The notes: generated from the letters alone by a model not told the origin. 20,523 nt of DNA from Anaerolineaceae bacterium (GCA_012514775.1 JAAYZQ010000182.1:1-20523); one strand, 5' to 3'; shown: positions 1 through 6,877, counted from the stretch's first letter. Numbers and translations are program-made.

Positions 1-465
1 CGCGCTGAAATACTGGGCACCCAGGGCCAGCAGGCTGAGCTGATCGGGGGTCACGTAAAAGGTCACCGTCTTCAGGTACTGGTACTGCCCGGGGCGCAGC
101 GGACCGATGAGCAGGTGTGCGTGCTCAGGCTCGTAGGGCGCCCGGCTGTCCAGCCACTGCGCCATCAGCTCGTGGGAGGCCTTGAGCCCTTCGTCGTCGA
201 CGAGAAAGCGGATGAATGCGTCACGCGGCCTCGTCTGGACGCCGAACAGCGCCCGGCCGGCGCCGCCGCATCCGAAGTTGTCGTGGGTGAGGTCCAGCGT
301 TTCGCCGTTCAGCCAGTTCTGATAGAAGCTGAACACGCAGGCGCGTTCGCCGGGCGTGGGCGCCACCAGCGGGGCAAAGGGTGCGGCATCGGGCGCATCG
401 TACACTCCCACGACCGGAATCGCGGGTCCGGCAATGGACAACAAACGACCGGGATCGGGCTGCAT
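1..465 (-). CDS. DUF169 family protein (C-terminus beyond window)
   Basis: The minus strand is open from the ATG at 465-463 to the window edge, giving 155 residues with no stop. The product starts MQPDPGRLLSIAG and contains GERACVFSFYQNWLNGETL followed by NFGCGGAGRALFG. An early Cys-Phe-x-Phe-Tyr stretch followed by a GCGGAG loop is typical of the DUF169 (COG2043) family, whose function is unknown. The start is supported by the purine-rich Shine-Dalgarno AGGGGAG at 473-479; an in-frame-looking ATG at 470 lies in another frame. There is no signal peptide, so the protein is probably cytoplasmic. It lies downstream of the peptidase operon on the same strand but has its own promoter-like sequence, so it is probably a separate unit. 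The family call is from remembered motifs, not a search. Confidence 0.75.
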   Translation of the reverse strand, partial: MQPDPGRLLSIAGPAIPVVGVYDAPDAAPFAPLVAPTPGERACVFSFYQNWLNGETLDLTHDNFGCGGAGRALFGVQTRPRDAFIRFLVDDEGLKASHELMAQWLDSRAPYEPEHAHLLIGPLRPGQYQYLKTVTFYVTPDQLSLLALGAQYFSA

Positions 466-520
466 CGCATTTCTCCCCTTTCGTCTTTCCTCGCCAAGCT
501 CGGGATCTCGTGATGGATCC

Positions 521-549
521 ATTATAGCACGGCCGGTGCCTCTCTCCAA
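521..549 (-). promoter_or_regulatory. Sigma-70-like promoter for the DUF169 gene
   Basis: Read on the minus strand, TTGGAG (544-549) lies 17 bases before a perfect TATAAT (521-526). The -10 box is about 55 bases upstream of the start codon at 465. The -35 matches only its first three positions. Confidence 0.5.
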
Positions 550-603
550 CCTGACCGACCAAGCCCGTCAAGTATACGGCATGGGGCAGGCTGTCTCATA
601 ATG

Positions 604-645
604 AGCGGGGCCTGTCCCGATGGCTTCTTGGGACGGGCTCCCGCT
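604..645. terminator. Imperfect GC-rich inverted repeat between two minus-strand genes
   Basis: AGCGGGGCCTGTCCC (604-618) pairs with GGGACGGGCTCCCGCT (630-645), with one bulge and a G-T pair, around an 11-base loop. It lies about 120 bases beyond the stop of the M24 gene and upstream of the DUF169 promoter, where a terminator would be expected. No T-run follows on the minus strand, so intrinsic termination is uncertain. The rest of 466-762 shows nothing gene-like. Confidence 0.35.
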
Positions 646-762
646 TCCCTGCTTCTATGACCGAGTTCGCCGGCCACGACCGGGGCGATGCCAGCCATGC
701 GGTTCGGGCCGCGGAACCGACTGTCACGGTGGAGAAAAATGAATCCTGGATTGCTGGCCTTG

Positions 763-1947
763 TTACACCCCAACTGCGCGGCGCATGATCGTGCCCTTCA
801 ACCGGGCAAACTGCCGCCGGTCCAGGATCACCAGCTCCTCGAGGGTCACCGGAGAGTGGGTCAGGATCTCGTAGCCGTCCTCCGTGATGAGCACGGTGTC
901 CGAGTGGCGAAAGCCGCCCACCCCCGGCACATAGATGCCCGGTTCGATGCTGACCAGCATGTAGGGCGCGAGCACGTCCTGGCTGCCGGCCGCGACCCAC
1001 GGTCCCTCGTGATTGCCCAGCCCAAAGCCGTGGCCTGTGCGATGCAGCAGGTAGTCACCAAGCCCCTCGGCGCGCAGAAATCCATTGGCCGCCTCGTCCA
1101 CTTCTGCACACGCCACGCCGGGGCGGAGCAGGGCAAAGGCGCGCTCGCGCGCCGTGCGCATGGTGGCAAACATCTCTTTCATCTGCGCCGTCGGCGGCGC
1201 CAGGAAATAGGTCCGCTCACACTCTGCGCCGTAGCCGTTTACCCGCATGAAGCTCAACCCGATGTGCGGCCCATCCATCAGCCGGTCGGCCACCGACGGC
1301 ACTCCGTGGGGCATGGCACTCGCCGGCGCCGGCCAGGTTGCCGTCAGCACGCTCGTCGTCAAGGGGTCAAAGGTCGTGTTCTTGATGATCTCCGTCTGCA
1401 CGGAGCGCCCCAGGGAAAAGATCTCGATCTCGGAGACGCCATAGTACGAGGATGCCAGGATCTTGGCCATGCCCCGGTCCGCATAGTGGGCCGCACGGCG
1501 CAGCATCTCAACCTCGGCCGGCGATTTGCGCAGGCGCAGCGTCTCGACGAGGGGCAGGGTCTGCGGGTCCAGGGCCCGCAAGGTCTCTGCGATCTCTTGT
1601 GGCAGCGTCGGCTCCACGCCCAGCGCCTGCACCCCGGCCAGCATCTCGCATAGGCGCTCGGGCCAGCCCTCGCCGGGTGGCGACGGATAGTCCCAGTAGT
1701 GGCGGACCTCGCCGACGTTGGGTGCCGCGGCCAGGTGCTCCTGCTCGAGGGCGGGCACGAGCAGGCTGGCCGGCCCGCTGGGGCGCACCAGGACAAAGAA
1801 GGGGCGCTCGAGCGGCATATAGACAACACCTGTCAGATAGTAGATGCTCGCCTCGGCCGAGACCAGAAACAGGTCCAGGTCGTGGGCGCGCACAGCGGCC
1901 TGGAGCTGCTCCATGCGCCGGATATACTCTTCCTTGCCGATGATCAT
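763..1947 (-). CDS. M24 (creatinase/aminopeptidase P fold) hydrolase, probably not a canonical metallopeptidase
   Basis: A 394-residue protein of the length usual for M24B enzymes, with an N-terminal creatinase-type domain (about 1-130) and a C-terminal pita-bread domain (about 140-385). Family motifs are clear: PHGVPS near 220, HRTGHGFGLGNHEGP with His306, EPGIYVP with Glu335, and FRHSDTVLIT around 347-356. M24 peptidases normally bind two metals through Asp, Asp, His, Glu, Glu. Here the first Asp position is Leu231/Ser232, the second is Glu242 (AECERTYF), and the last Glu is Ser349. The ALERT-like segment resembles creatinase, a metal-free member of the fold. The start is set by AGGAGG at 1955-1960. 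The ATG overlaps the stop of the upstream peptidase (ATGA), so the two are probably translationally coupled. An amidohydrolase acting on a small C-N substrate is as likely as a dipeptidase. Confidence 0.85.
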   Translation of the reverse strand: MIIGKEEYIRRMEQLQAAVRAHDLDLFLVSAEASIYYLTGVVYMPLERPFFVLVRPSGPASLLVPALEQEHLAAAPNVGEVRHYWDYPSPPGEGWPERLCEMLAGVQALGVEPTLPQEIAETLRALDPQTLPLVETLRLRKSPAEVEMLRRAAHYADRGMAKILASSYYGVSEIEIFSLGRSVQTEIIKNTTFDPLTTSVLTATWPAPASAMPHGVPSVADRLMDGPHIGLSFMRVNGYGAECERTYFLAPPTAQMKEMFATMRTARERAFALLRPGVACAEVDEAANGFLRAEGLGDYLLHRTGHGFGLGNHEGPWVAAGSQDVLAPYMLVSIEPGIYVPGVGGFRHSDTVLITEDGYEILTHSPVTLEELVILDRRQFARLKGTIMRRAVGV

Positions 1948-3221
1948 TGCTGGCCTCCTTCCGAAGCTGCGTATTGTAGAAGTGTGGTAAACACCCGGGG
2001 ACCGAGCTCCGAATCGCTCTTTTCCGGGCAGTGACGGCCGCCGGGCGCAAAGAAAAACTCGCCCTGGTGCAGAGCATAGTCCGCCTCCACGCCCAGGCCC
2101 TCCCACGGGTCCATCTCCCCGGCGACATAGACGATGGGGACCTCGAGGGTGTCTAGCGCGGCCCTGGGCGACCACGCCGGGCGGGTCGCCGAGCGCGGCT
2201 GCTGCTCACCAAAGAGCGCCCGGCACTCGGCGACAAACTCGTCGTAGGAGCGGTCGAAAACCCCACCCGGCTCCGCACTGATCTCAAAGACACCCGTCTC
2301 GTCGCACTGTTGGAAGCGCCACGTGCGCCAGGTGTAGCGCATGGTGAGCGCCTCCTCGCGTGACAGCGACTGCTTGCTGTTCGACACGGCATAGTTCCAC
2401 CCTGCCTGGTCGGCGATGGTGTCGTCCATCCAATGTAGCGCCTTCAGAAAGCCGGTGGTCGGAAGGCGCGCGGCCAACTTGAACAGGGGCAGGTACGGCT
2501 TGTATTGCTCGTACTGGACCATGCCATGCAAGAAAGCGACAAGGAACTCGCGCTCCAGCCAGGTCTGGTCAAACATCTCGTTGGGGTGCAGCGCCGCGAT
2601 GTGCCCGGCCAGGCGCTGGTAGGCATCCTCGCCAAAGATGATGCGCAACTTCTTATCGTACGCATCCATCGTGAAGGGCCAATCGACGACGCCGCTGGAG
2701 GAGAGGATGGCGTCCAGGTCGTCCGGGTAACGCGCCGCCAGGTCGACGACCAGGCCACCGGAGTAGCTGTATCCGGCCGCTGCCCAGGGGCCTGTATACT
2801 CCTTTTTCAGGTCCTGGATAACGGCGTGAAAATCGGCCAGCGCCTGATCGACGGTGACGTAGGCGGGCACGCTCTGGTCCGCATCGAGCGATAGGCTCTC
2901 GCCGTAGCCGCGGTGCTCGGCCTGGATAAAGACGACGTCGGGAGGCGCGCCGTAGGCTTCATACAGGCTGCTGAGGCGGCGGTCGGTTAAATTCCCCTCG
3001 CCGCCGAGGACAAAGAGCACCGGCGAGCCGGCAGAGGCGCCGGCCGGCTGGAGGATGTCGACGTACTGCTCAAAGGAAGGACCATCGGGCAGAGCATGGT
3101 CGAGGGGCTGCGTAAAGGACACCTGGCGGATCGGATACTCGGGCTCGGGTCGGGGCCACACAGTCCAGAGGATGGCGGCGACGACGATCAGGAGTAGAGC
3201 GAACATCACGGACTTCTTCAT
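1944..3221 (-). CDS. Exported or membrane-anchored S28/S37-like prolyl serine peptidase
   Basis: A 425-residue alpha/beta-hydrolase-fold peptidase. Residues 1-25 begin MKKSVMFALLLIVVAAILW, a signal peptide or membrane anchor without a lipobox Cys. The body has GGEGN, HRGYGES (oxyanion and strand motifs of S28/S37 enzymes), the nucleophile elbow GYSYSGG with Ser152 (Ser154 is adjacent), GEMDPWEGLG with the likely catalytic Asp371, and GGRHC with His397. Peptidases of these families remove dipeptides or tripeptides from proline-containing N-termini. The ATG at 3221 was chosen because GGAGGAG lies at 3226-3232 and the signal peptide begins there; a longer frame to 3290 has no such support. It is the first gene of a two-gene operon; the SD of the following M24 gene lies inside its last codons. 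The pairing suggests extracellular peptide cleavage followed by cytoplasmic hydrolysis. Confidence 0.85.
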   Translation of the reverse strand: MKKSVMFALLLIVVAAILWTVWPRPEPEYPIRQVSFTQPLDHALPDGPSFEQYVDILQPAGASAGSPVLFVLGGEGNLTDRRLSSLYEAYGAPPDVVFIQAEHRGYGESLSLDADQSVPAYVTVDQALADFHAVIQDLKKEYTGPWAAAGYSYSGGLVVDLAARYPDDLDAILSSSGVVDWPFTMDAYDKKLRIIFGEDAYQRLAGHIAALHPNEMFDQTWLEREFLVAFLHGMVQYEQYKPYLPLFKLAARLPTTGFLKALHWMDDTIADQAGWNYAVSNSKQSLSREEALTMRYTWRTWRFQQCDETGVFEISAEPGGVFDRSYDEFVAECRALFGEQQPRSATRPAWSPRAALDTLEVPIVYVAGEMDPWEGLGVEADYALHQGEFFFAPGGRHCPEKSDSELGPRVFTTLLQYAASEGGQQ

Positions 3222-3318
3222 TGAACTCCTCCAGAAACAAGACCCTGTATAACGCACCCGAGAAATAGGCGCGTGACGGCCTGGCTGCAACGGACGCGCT
3301 TCTTAACTTGTCGCTACG

Positions 3319-3347
3319 AGTATAGCACACCTGGCCGTTCTTGGAAA
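3319..3347 (-). promoter_or_regulatory. Candidate promoter of the peptidase operon
   Basis: On the minus strand TTTCCA (3342-3347) precedes TATACT (3319-3324) by 17 bases, about 100 bases upstream of the peptidase start. The -35 is poor. Confidence 0.35.
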
Positions 3348-3599
3348 ATGTGACTGGCCCCCTGCCATCTGGCCGGCAGTTTGCCCCGATCCTCGCGCGT
3401 GCTGTGCGGCCCGTTTGGCGATCGCATCCTTCAAGGCTACTCCTACGGTTCTCGCGCCTCTACAATGGTTGCGCAGCGCTTCAGTTGCAGCTGGTCGAGG
3501 TTATGGCTTTCCGTGCGACCCATCCTGATCTTTTGCACGGCGGTGCCAAGGTGCGGGCAGGGTTGCTCTCCCGGTAGCTCACCTCAGTGATTTGAGGAT
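3348..3599. other. Intergenic region between divergent operons, nothing recognised
   Basis: Short open frames exist on the plus strand (3341-3577, 3381-3590), but they lack ribosome binding sites and recognisable motifs and have Arg/Ser-rich compositions typical of out-of-frame GC-rich DNA. No tRNA, repeat or insertion-sequence end was seen. Confidence 0.5.
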
Positions 3600-3628
3600 T
3601 TGACAAAGCGATTGCCTGGGTGTATACT
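3600..3628 (+). promoter_or_regulatory. Near-consensus sigma-70 promoter of the ArsR/permease operon
   Basis: TTGACA (3600-3605) and TATACT (3623-3628) are separated by exactly 17 bases. Transcription should start near 3635, inside the operator at 3631-3649. This also rules out the ATG at 3620 as a start, because it lies within the promoter. Confidence 0.85.
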
Positions 3629-3630
3629 CC

Positions 3631-3649
3631 ATTCAAGTTGTGGAATATT
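3631..3649 (+). promoter_or_regulatory. Operator copy 1 (ArsR-type inverted repeat) at the transcription start
   Basis: ATTCAAGTTGTGGAATATT has half-sites ATTC and GAAT spaced by 8 bases, immediately after the -10 box. It matches the element at 4060-4078 at 17 of 19 positions. Its position over the expected +1 fits autorepression by the adjacent regulator. Confidence 0.75.
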
Positions 3650-3667
3650 CAAGAAAGGGAATCGACG

Positions 3668-4036
3668 ATGAAAGCCGCGAATGGGTTTAAAGCGCAGGCT
3701 CAGCTTTTCCGGGCTCTATCGCACCCGGTGCGGCTGCGCATCCTGGATATCCTGTCCCGGCAGGAGGCGTGCGTCTGCCACCTGACCGAGATCCTCGGCC
3801 AGCGCCAGCCCTACGTCTCGCAGCAACTGGCCACCCTCCGCGAGGCAGGCCTGGTGACGGACCGTCGCGATGGTACGCTCATCTACTACCGGTTAGCCGA
3901 TGAGCATCTGGCCCGGCTGCTCGGCGAGAGCAGAACACTGATTGAGGACCTGAACGGAGCGGAGCTCACCTTTCCGGCAGCACCTCCCGAGGTGTTGGAC
4001 GGCTGCCCCTGCCCGCGCTGCCAGGGGGAAGCGTAA
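3668..4036 (+). CDS. ArsR/SmtB-family metal(loid)- or thiol-responsive repressor
   Basis: A 122-residue winged-helix regulator. It has the typical ArsR opening (FRALSHPVRLRILDILS, about 14-30), then the alpha-3 Cys motif CVC (Cys35, Cys37; compare the CVC site of As(III)-sensing ArsR), the recognition helix around QPYVSQQLATLREAGLV, and the wing DGTLIYYRL. An unusual C-terminal tail, CPCPRC (Cys113, Cys115, Cys118), adds three more thiols and could form a second metalloid site. Start: ATG 3668 with AAGAAAGGGA about 7 bases upstream; the upstream ATG at 3620 is inside the promoter. It is the first gene of the operon with the permease. The paired operators imply autoregulation and separate control of the permease. 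The true inducer is unknown; arsenite, organoarsenicals, Sb or a thiol oxidant are options. Confidence 0.9.
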   Translation: MKAANGFKAQAQLFRALSHPVRLRILDILSRQEACVCHLTEILGQRQPYVSQQLATLREAGLVTDRRDGTLIYYRLADEHLARLLGESRTLIEDLNGAELTFPAAPPEVLDGCPCPRCQGEA

Positions 4037-4059
4037 TTGTTTTTATTTTGGTCGTAAAT

Positions 4060-4078
4060 ATTCAATTTCTGGAATATT
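4060..4078 (+). promoter_or_regulatory. Operator copy 2 between regulator and permease
   Basis: ATTCAATTTCTGGAATATT repeats the promoter-proximal operator (17/19), and here the palindrome extends to AATATTC-8-GAATATT. It lies in the 79-base gap before the permease. A weak hairpin (CCCCTG 4006-4011 with CAGGGG 4022-4027) followed after 10 bases by a T-rich stretch (4038-4049) overlaps the end of the regulator gene and might attenuate read-through. Confidence 0.7.
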
Positions 4079-4115
4079 AGCTCGTCAGGACGGCAATACG
4101 ACAACGGAGGTTTGA

Positions 4116-5591
4116 ATGTCAATTGGAGAGTGGATCGTCACCATGCTGCAATCGGGCGCGGGGAGCCTGGCTTCGTACCTGGCAGCCCACGTGCTCCTGT
4201 GCCTCGTGCCGGCGTTTCTCATTGCCGGGGCCATGACTGCTCTCATCCCCAAGGAGGCCATCACCCGCTACCTGGGGCGGAACGCCTCCCCCTGGGTTTC
4301 TTATCCCATGGCGGCCGTGGGTGGCTTTGTGTTGGCCGTCTGTTCGTGCACCATCCTGCCCCTCTTTGCCGGCATCTATCGCCAGGGCGCCGGACTGGGG
4401 CCGGCCATCACGTTCCTGTTCGTCGGCCCGGCCATCAACATCCTGGCCGTGAGCTATACCGGGGTCGCCATTGGCATGGACATTGCCGTGGCGCGCGTCA
4501 TCCTCTCGGCGCTGTTCGGCGTGGGCATTGGCCTGATCATGGCCTTTATCTTTCGCCGCGACGACCAGGCCCATAACCAGGCGGCGGCCGCCGGCGGGGC
4601 CTTTGCTGCGGGGGCGAGCATCAAGCGGGCGTCGCTCATCTTTTTGCTGCTGCTGCTGGCGGGGCTGATCGTCGGCACGCTGGCCGTGGACCTGTTTACC
4701 ACGAGCTATGCCCAGGTGACGCTGCCGGTGGGCAACACCGAGCGGTGGCAGGCGACCCTCGACTGGCTGGTGCCCTACGACGCCAGCCAGGGCCAGGAGG
4801 GCGTGTCGGTTCAGGGTGCGCTGCTCATCGGGCTGCTGGCCCTCATAGGCGTGACGGCCTGGAAGGGGCTCAACACCATCGACGAAGGCTTCAACCGCTG
4901 GTCGTGGGTTGCCCTGGGGCTCATTGCCCTGACGCTGCTGGTGGCAGCCCTGCGGGTAACTCCTGCCGCCGGCGGGCTGGTGGTCGGCATCACGGGGCGG
5001 TTCATCGGTGAGCTGCTGGTCATCGGCGCCGTCGTCGTCGTCGCCTGGAAGGGCCTGGATGAGTACGAAGTCCAGGAGTGGCTGTGGGAGATGTGGCGCT
5101 TTGTGAAGCAGATCTTTCCGCTGCTTATCGTCGGCGTCTTTGTGGCCGGCATGGTGCGGGTCATTATCCCCCGCTCCCTCATCGAAACGCTGGCCGGGCA
5201 GAACACGCTCCTGGCCAACGTCGTGGGGGTAGTCTTTGGGGTGTTCATGTACTTCCCGACGCTGGTGGAGGTGCCCATCGCCAACATGTTCTTGGGGCTG
5301 GGCATGCACCGGGGCCCGCTGCTGGCCTACCTGATGTCCGACCCGGAGCTGAGCGTGCAGAGCATCCTCATCACAGCCAAGATTATTGGCAACAAGAAGA
5401 CCTGGGTGTACGTCGGCTGGGTGGCGCTGTTCAGCACCCTGGCCGGGCTGATCTATGGCGCCTGGGTGGACGGTGCCAGCGTCTGGCTCATCGGCGGCTA
5501 CCTGGCAGGCTTCCTGGCCCTGCTGGCGGGTGCGTTGTGGCTGGTAGGCCGCAGGTCAGCCAGGGCCGAGGCTCACGCAGAGGCGCGATAG
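4116..5591 (+). CDS. ArsP/COG0701-type membrane permease
   Basis: A 491-residue polytopic membrane protein with about 10-11 hydrophobic segments. The first half holds the family signature VCSCTILPLFAGIYRQGAG, with Cys76 and Cys78, followed by GPAITFLFVGPAINILA. The second half has FPLLIVGVFVAGMVRVIIP, YFPTLVEVPIANMF and a conserved NKKTWVY loop. COG0701 permeases include ArsP, which exports trivalent organoarsenicals, and many of unknown substrate; the vicinal Cys-Ser-Cys in a membrane helix is thought to handle soft metalloids. The start is fixed by ACGGAGG at 4102-4108. It is preceded by an ArsR-type gene and followed by a CPNC mini-thioredoxin, a common neighbourhood for this family. Whether it moves arsenic, another metalloid or something else cannot be told from sequence. 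Confidence 0.85.
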   Translation: MSIGEWIVTMLQSGAGSLASYLAAHVLLCLVPAFLIAGAMTALIPKEAITRYLGRNASPWVSYPMAAVGGFVLAVCSCTILPLFAGIYRQGAGLGPAITFLFVGPAINILAVSYTGVAIGMDIAVARVILSALFGVGIGLIMAFIFRRDDQAHNQAAAAGGAFAAGASIKRASLIFLLLLLAGLIVGTLAVDLFTTSYAQVTLPVGNTERWQATLDWLVPYDASQGQEGVSVQGALLIGLLALIGVTAWKGLNTIDEGFNRWSWVALGLIALTLLVAALRVTPAAGGLVVGITGRFIGELLVIGAVVVVAWKGLDEYEVQEWLWEMWRFVKQIFPLLIVGVFVAGMVRVIIPRSLIETLAGQNTLLANVVGVVFGVFMYFPTLVEVPIANMFLGLGMHRGPLLAYLMSDPELSVQSILITAKIIGNKKTWVYVGWVALFSTLAGLIYGAWVDGASVWLIGGYLAGFLALLAGALWLVGRRSARAEAHAEAR

Positions 5592-5640
5592 GCCCATGGG
5601 TTCTGTACCGAAAGTAAGCAAACCGTTGAGGAGGTTTTCG

Positions 5641-5895
5641 ATGGAAGTCAAGATTCTGGGGACGGGTTGCCCCAACTGCAAGCGATTGGAAAAGGTGACC
5701 CGCGAGGCGCTGGACGAGATGGGCGTCGACGCGACGGTCACCAAGGTAACCGATATGATGGACATCCTGTGCTACAACATCCCCGCCACGCCGGGCCTGG
5801 TTATCGACGGCAAGGTTGTGTCTTACGGGCGGATTCCGCCCAAGGCCGAGGTGACGAGCATGATTGCCACGGCCCTGTCCGCGGCGGAGAGCTAG
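5641..5895 (+). CDS. Mini-thioredoxin 1 (CPNC), permease-associated
   Basis: An 84-residue thioredoxin-fold protein of the redox-active disulfide / thioredoxin_3 type. It starts MEVKILGTGCPNCKRLEK with redox pair Cys10/Cys13, and the cis-Pro loop is PATPGLVIDG. It lacks a signal peptide, so it is cytoplasmic. The ATG at 5641 is preferred over the longer frame from 5596 because GAGGAGG lies at 5629-5635 and the fold begins at once. An extra Cys in DILCYNIP just before the cis-Pro loop may be a third thiol. It follows the permease by 49 bases and is probably cotranscribed, so it may reduce the transported substrate or the permease and regulator thiols. Confidence 0.88.
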   Translation: MEVKILGTGCPNCKRLEKVTREALDEMGVDATVTKVTDMMDILCYNIPATPGLVIDGKVVSYGRIPPKAEVTSMIATALSAAES

Positions 5896-5902
5896 CCTGA
5901 CA

Positions 5903-5933
5903 GGTGCGGGCACCGGTAGGCGGTGCCCGCACC
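5903..5933 (+). terminator. Perfect 13-bp hairpin between mini-thioredoxins 1 and 2
   Basis: GGTGCGGGCACCG (5903-5915) and CGGTGCCCGCACC (5921-5933) pair perfectly around the loop GTAGG, 7 bases after the stop of mini-thioredoxin 1. No T-tract follows, so it may be a Rho-independent-like partial terminator or an mRNA-stabilising element dividing the operon. Confidence 0.65.
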
Positions 5934-5980
5934 CGCCGACTTGGCACGTAATCGAGGCAAACGAGAAAGGAGGTGACGCG

Positions 5981-6244
5981 TTGCTGCAAATCAAAGTGTT
6001 CGGCACCACGCCGCCCTGCGCCAACTGCCAGCGGGCAGAGCGCGAGGCCCTGAAGGCCGCGGCAAAGTTCCCGGGCCAGGTAGAGGTCGTCCACCTGGAT
6101 GCCCTGGGACCCGAGGCCCAGGCGTTCGGGCTCATGGTGACGCCCGTGGTCGTCGTGGGCGACAAAGTGGTCAGCACCGGCAAGGTCGTGCCGGCGCCCA
6201 AACTCATCCCAATGATCGAAGAAAAACTCGAGCAAGGAGGCTGA
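5981..6244 (+). CDS. Mini-thioredoxin 2 (CANC), TTG start
   Basis: An 87-residue thioredoxin-fold protein starting at TTG 5981. This start is chosen because a full anti-16S match, AAAGGAGGTGA (5967-5977), sits 6 bases upstream; a longer frame from 5864 has no RBS and would read through the hairpin. The sequence opens with LQIKVFGTTPPCANCQRAE, with redox pair Cys13/Cys16, and has the cis-Pro loop VTPVVVVGDKV. There is no signal peptide. It begins a tightly packed three-gene set with the next two thioredoxin-like genes; its last codons contain the SD of the following gene. Probable thiol-disulfide oxidoreductase; partner unknown. Confidence 0.85.
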   Translation: MLQIKVFGTTPPCANCQRAEREALKAAAKFPGQVEVVHLDALGPEAQAFGLMVTPVVVVGDKVVSTGKVVPAPKLIPMIEEKLEQGG

Positions 6245-6246
6245 AC

Positions 6247-6516
6247 GTGGTCAAGTTGGAGGTCTTTTCCGGGGATCCGCCCTGCCCCGGCTGCGTCGCC
6301 ATCATCGACCTGGCCCAGCGGGTGGCGGCCAAGTATCCTGGCGAGCTGGAGCTGACGGTGCTTGCCGGGCAGGAAGCCATGCCGAAATTCGAGGAGTACA
6401 GGCTGTTCTGCGTGCCGGCGGCCGTGGTCAACGGTTCGATCCGCATCGAGGGCATGTGCCCTAGCGAGGCGACCTTGAACAACGCGCTGCGGGAAGGTGG
6501 GCTATGTCTAAGATAA
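6247..6516 (+). CDS. Mini-thioredoxin 3 (CPGC), GTG start
   Basis: An 89-residue thioredoxin-fold protein starting at GTG 6247, with AGGAGG at 6235-6240 and a 2-base gap after the previous stop. It starts VKLEVFSGDPPCPGC with Cys13/Cys16. The cis-Pro segment is FCVPAAVVNG, with a Cys two residues before the Pro as in mini-thioredoxin 1, and GMCPSE and LCLR add further Cys near the C-terminus. It is clearly paralogous to its two neighbours (same PPCxxC opening, same V-x-G strand after the cis-Pro). Cytoplasmic. Five Cys in 89 residues could suit metalloid binding as well as disulfide exchange. Confidence 0.83.
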   Translation: MVKLEVFSGDPPCPGCVAIIDLAQRVAAKYPGELELTVLAGQEAMPKFEEYRLFCVPAAVVNGSIRIEGMCPSEATLNNALREGGLCLR

Positions 6517-6770
6517 GGGTTGAAGCGTTCGTCTCCATCCCTCCCTGCTCGGGCGGGGTGGCGGTCAAGCGGCTGTTGAAAGAGATCGAGGCCGAGTACG
6601 GCGACAAGGTCGAGATCGTCTACCATACCGGCCCCGATGACCCGGCCTGGGAGCAGTACGCCATCACCAACGCGCCGGGGATGGTCATCGGCGACCTGGT
6701 CAAGATCGTCGGCCTGGCGCCCAGCAAGGAAAGCCTGGTGGGCGCCTTGCGCGAGGCGGGGCTGGAATAG
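6504..6770 (+). CDS. Mini-thioredoxin 4, monothiol CSGG variant
   Basis: An 88-residue paralogue overlapping the previous gene by 13 bases, with GAAGGTGG about 5 bases before ATG 6504. It begins SKIRVEAFVSIPPCSGG: the first active-site Cys (Cys15) is kept, while the resolving position is Gly18, so no CxxC pair can form. It is also the only Cys in the protein. The cis-Pro loop NAPGMVIGDLV is retained, so the fold should be intact. A monothiol could work like monothiol glutaredoxins, as a thiol-adduct carrier or as a dimer. It is the last of the packed set and is followed by a strong hairpin. Confidence 0.8.
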   Translation: MSKIRVEAFVSIPPCSGGVAVKRLLKEIEAEYGDKVEIVYHTGPDDPAWEQYAITNAPGMVIGDLVKIVGLAPSKESLVGALREAGLE

Positions 6771-6841
6771 CTCGGCAGCAAGCTGGATCCTGGCGGATAA
6801 CCGGCGGGCGACCGATCCGCTGGTCGGCCAGAGCGTCAAGC

Positions 6842-6877
6842 GTGGGCCGCCTCGCCGCCCGTGGTCAGGCGGCCCAC
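6842..6877 (+). terminator. Perfect 11-bp hairpin downstream of the mini-thioredoxin set
   Basis: GTGGGCCGCCT (6842-6852) pairs with AGGCGGCCCAC (6867-6877) around a 14-base loop. It is followed by a second small stem (CCTG-CAGG, 6880-6892) but no clear T-run. It lies in the 184-base gap before the anchored thioredoxin, which otherwise shows no gene or obvious promoter. Confidence 0.6.

Noticed and set aside
4119..5309. Long minus-strand open frame (396 codons) opposite the permease
   Set aside because: Its product is rich in His, Gln, Asp and Gly with no motifs, a mirror of the high-GC membrane protein gene on the plus strand. No RBS.
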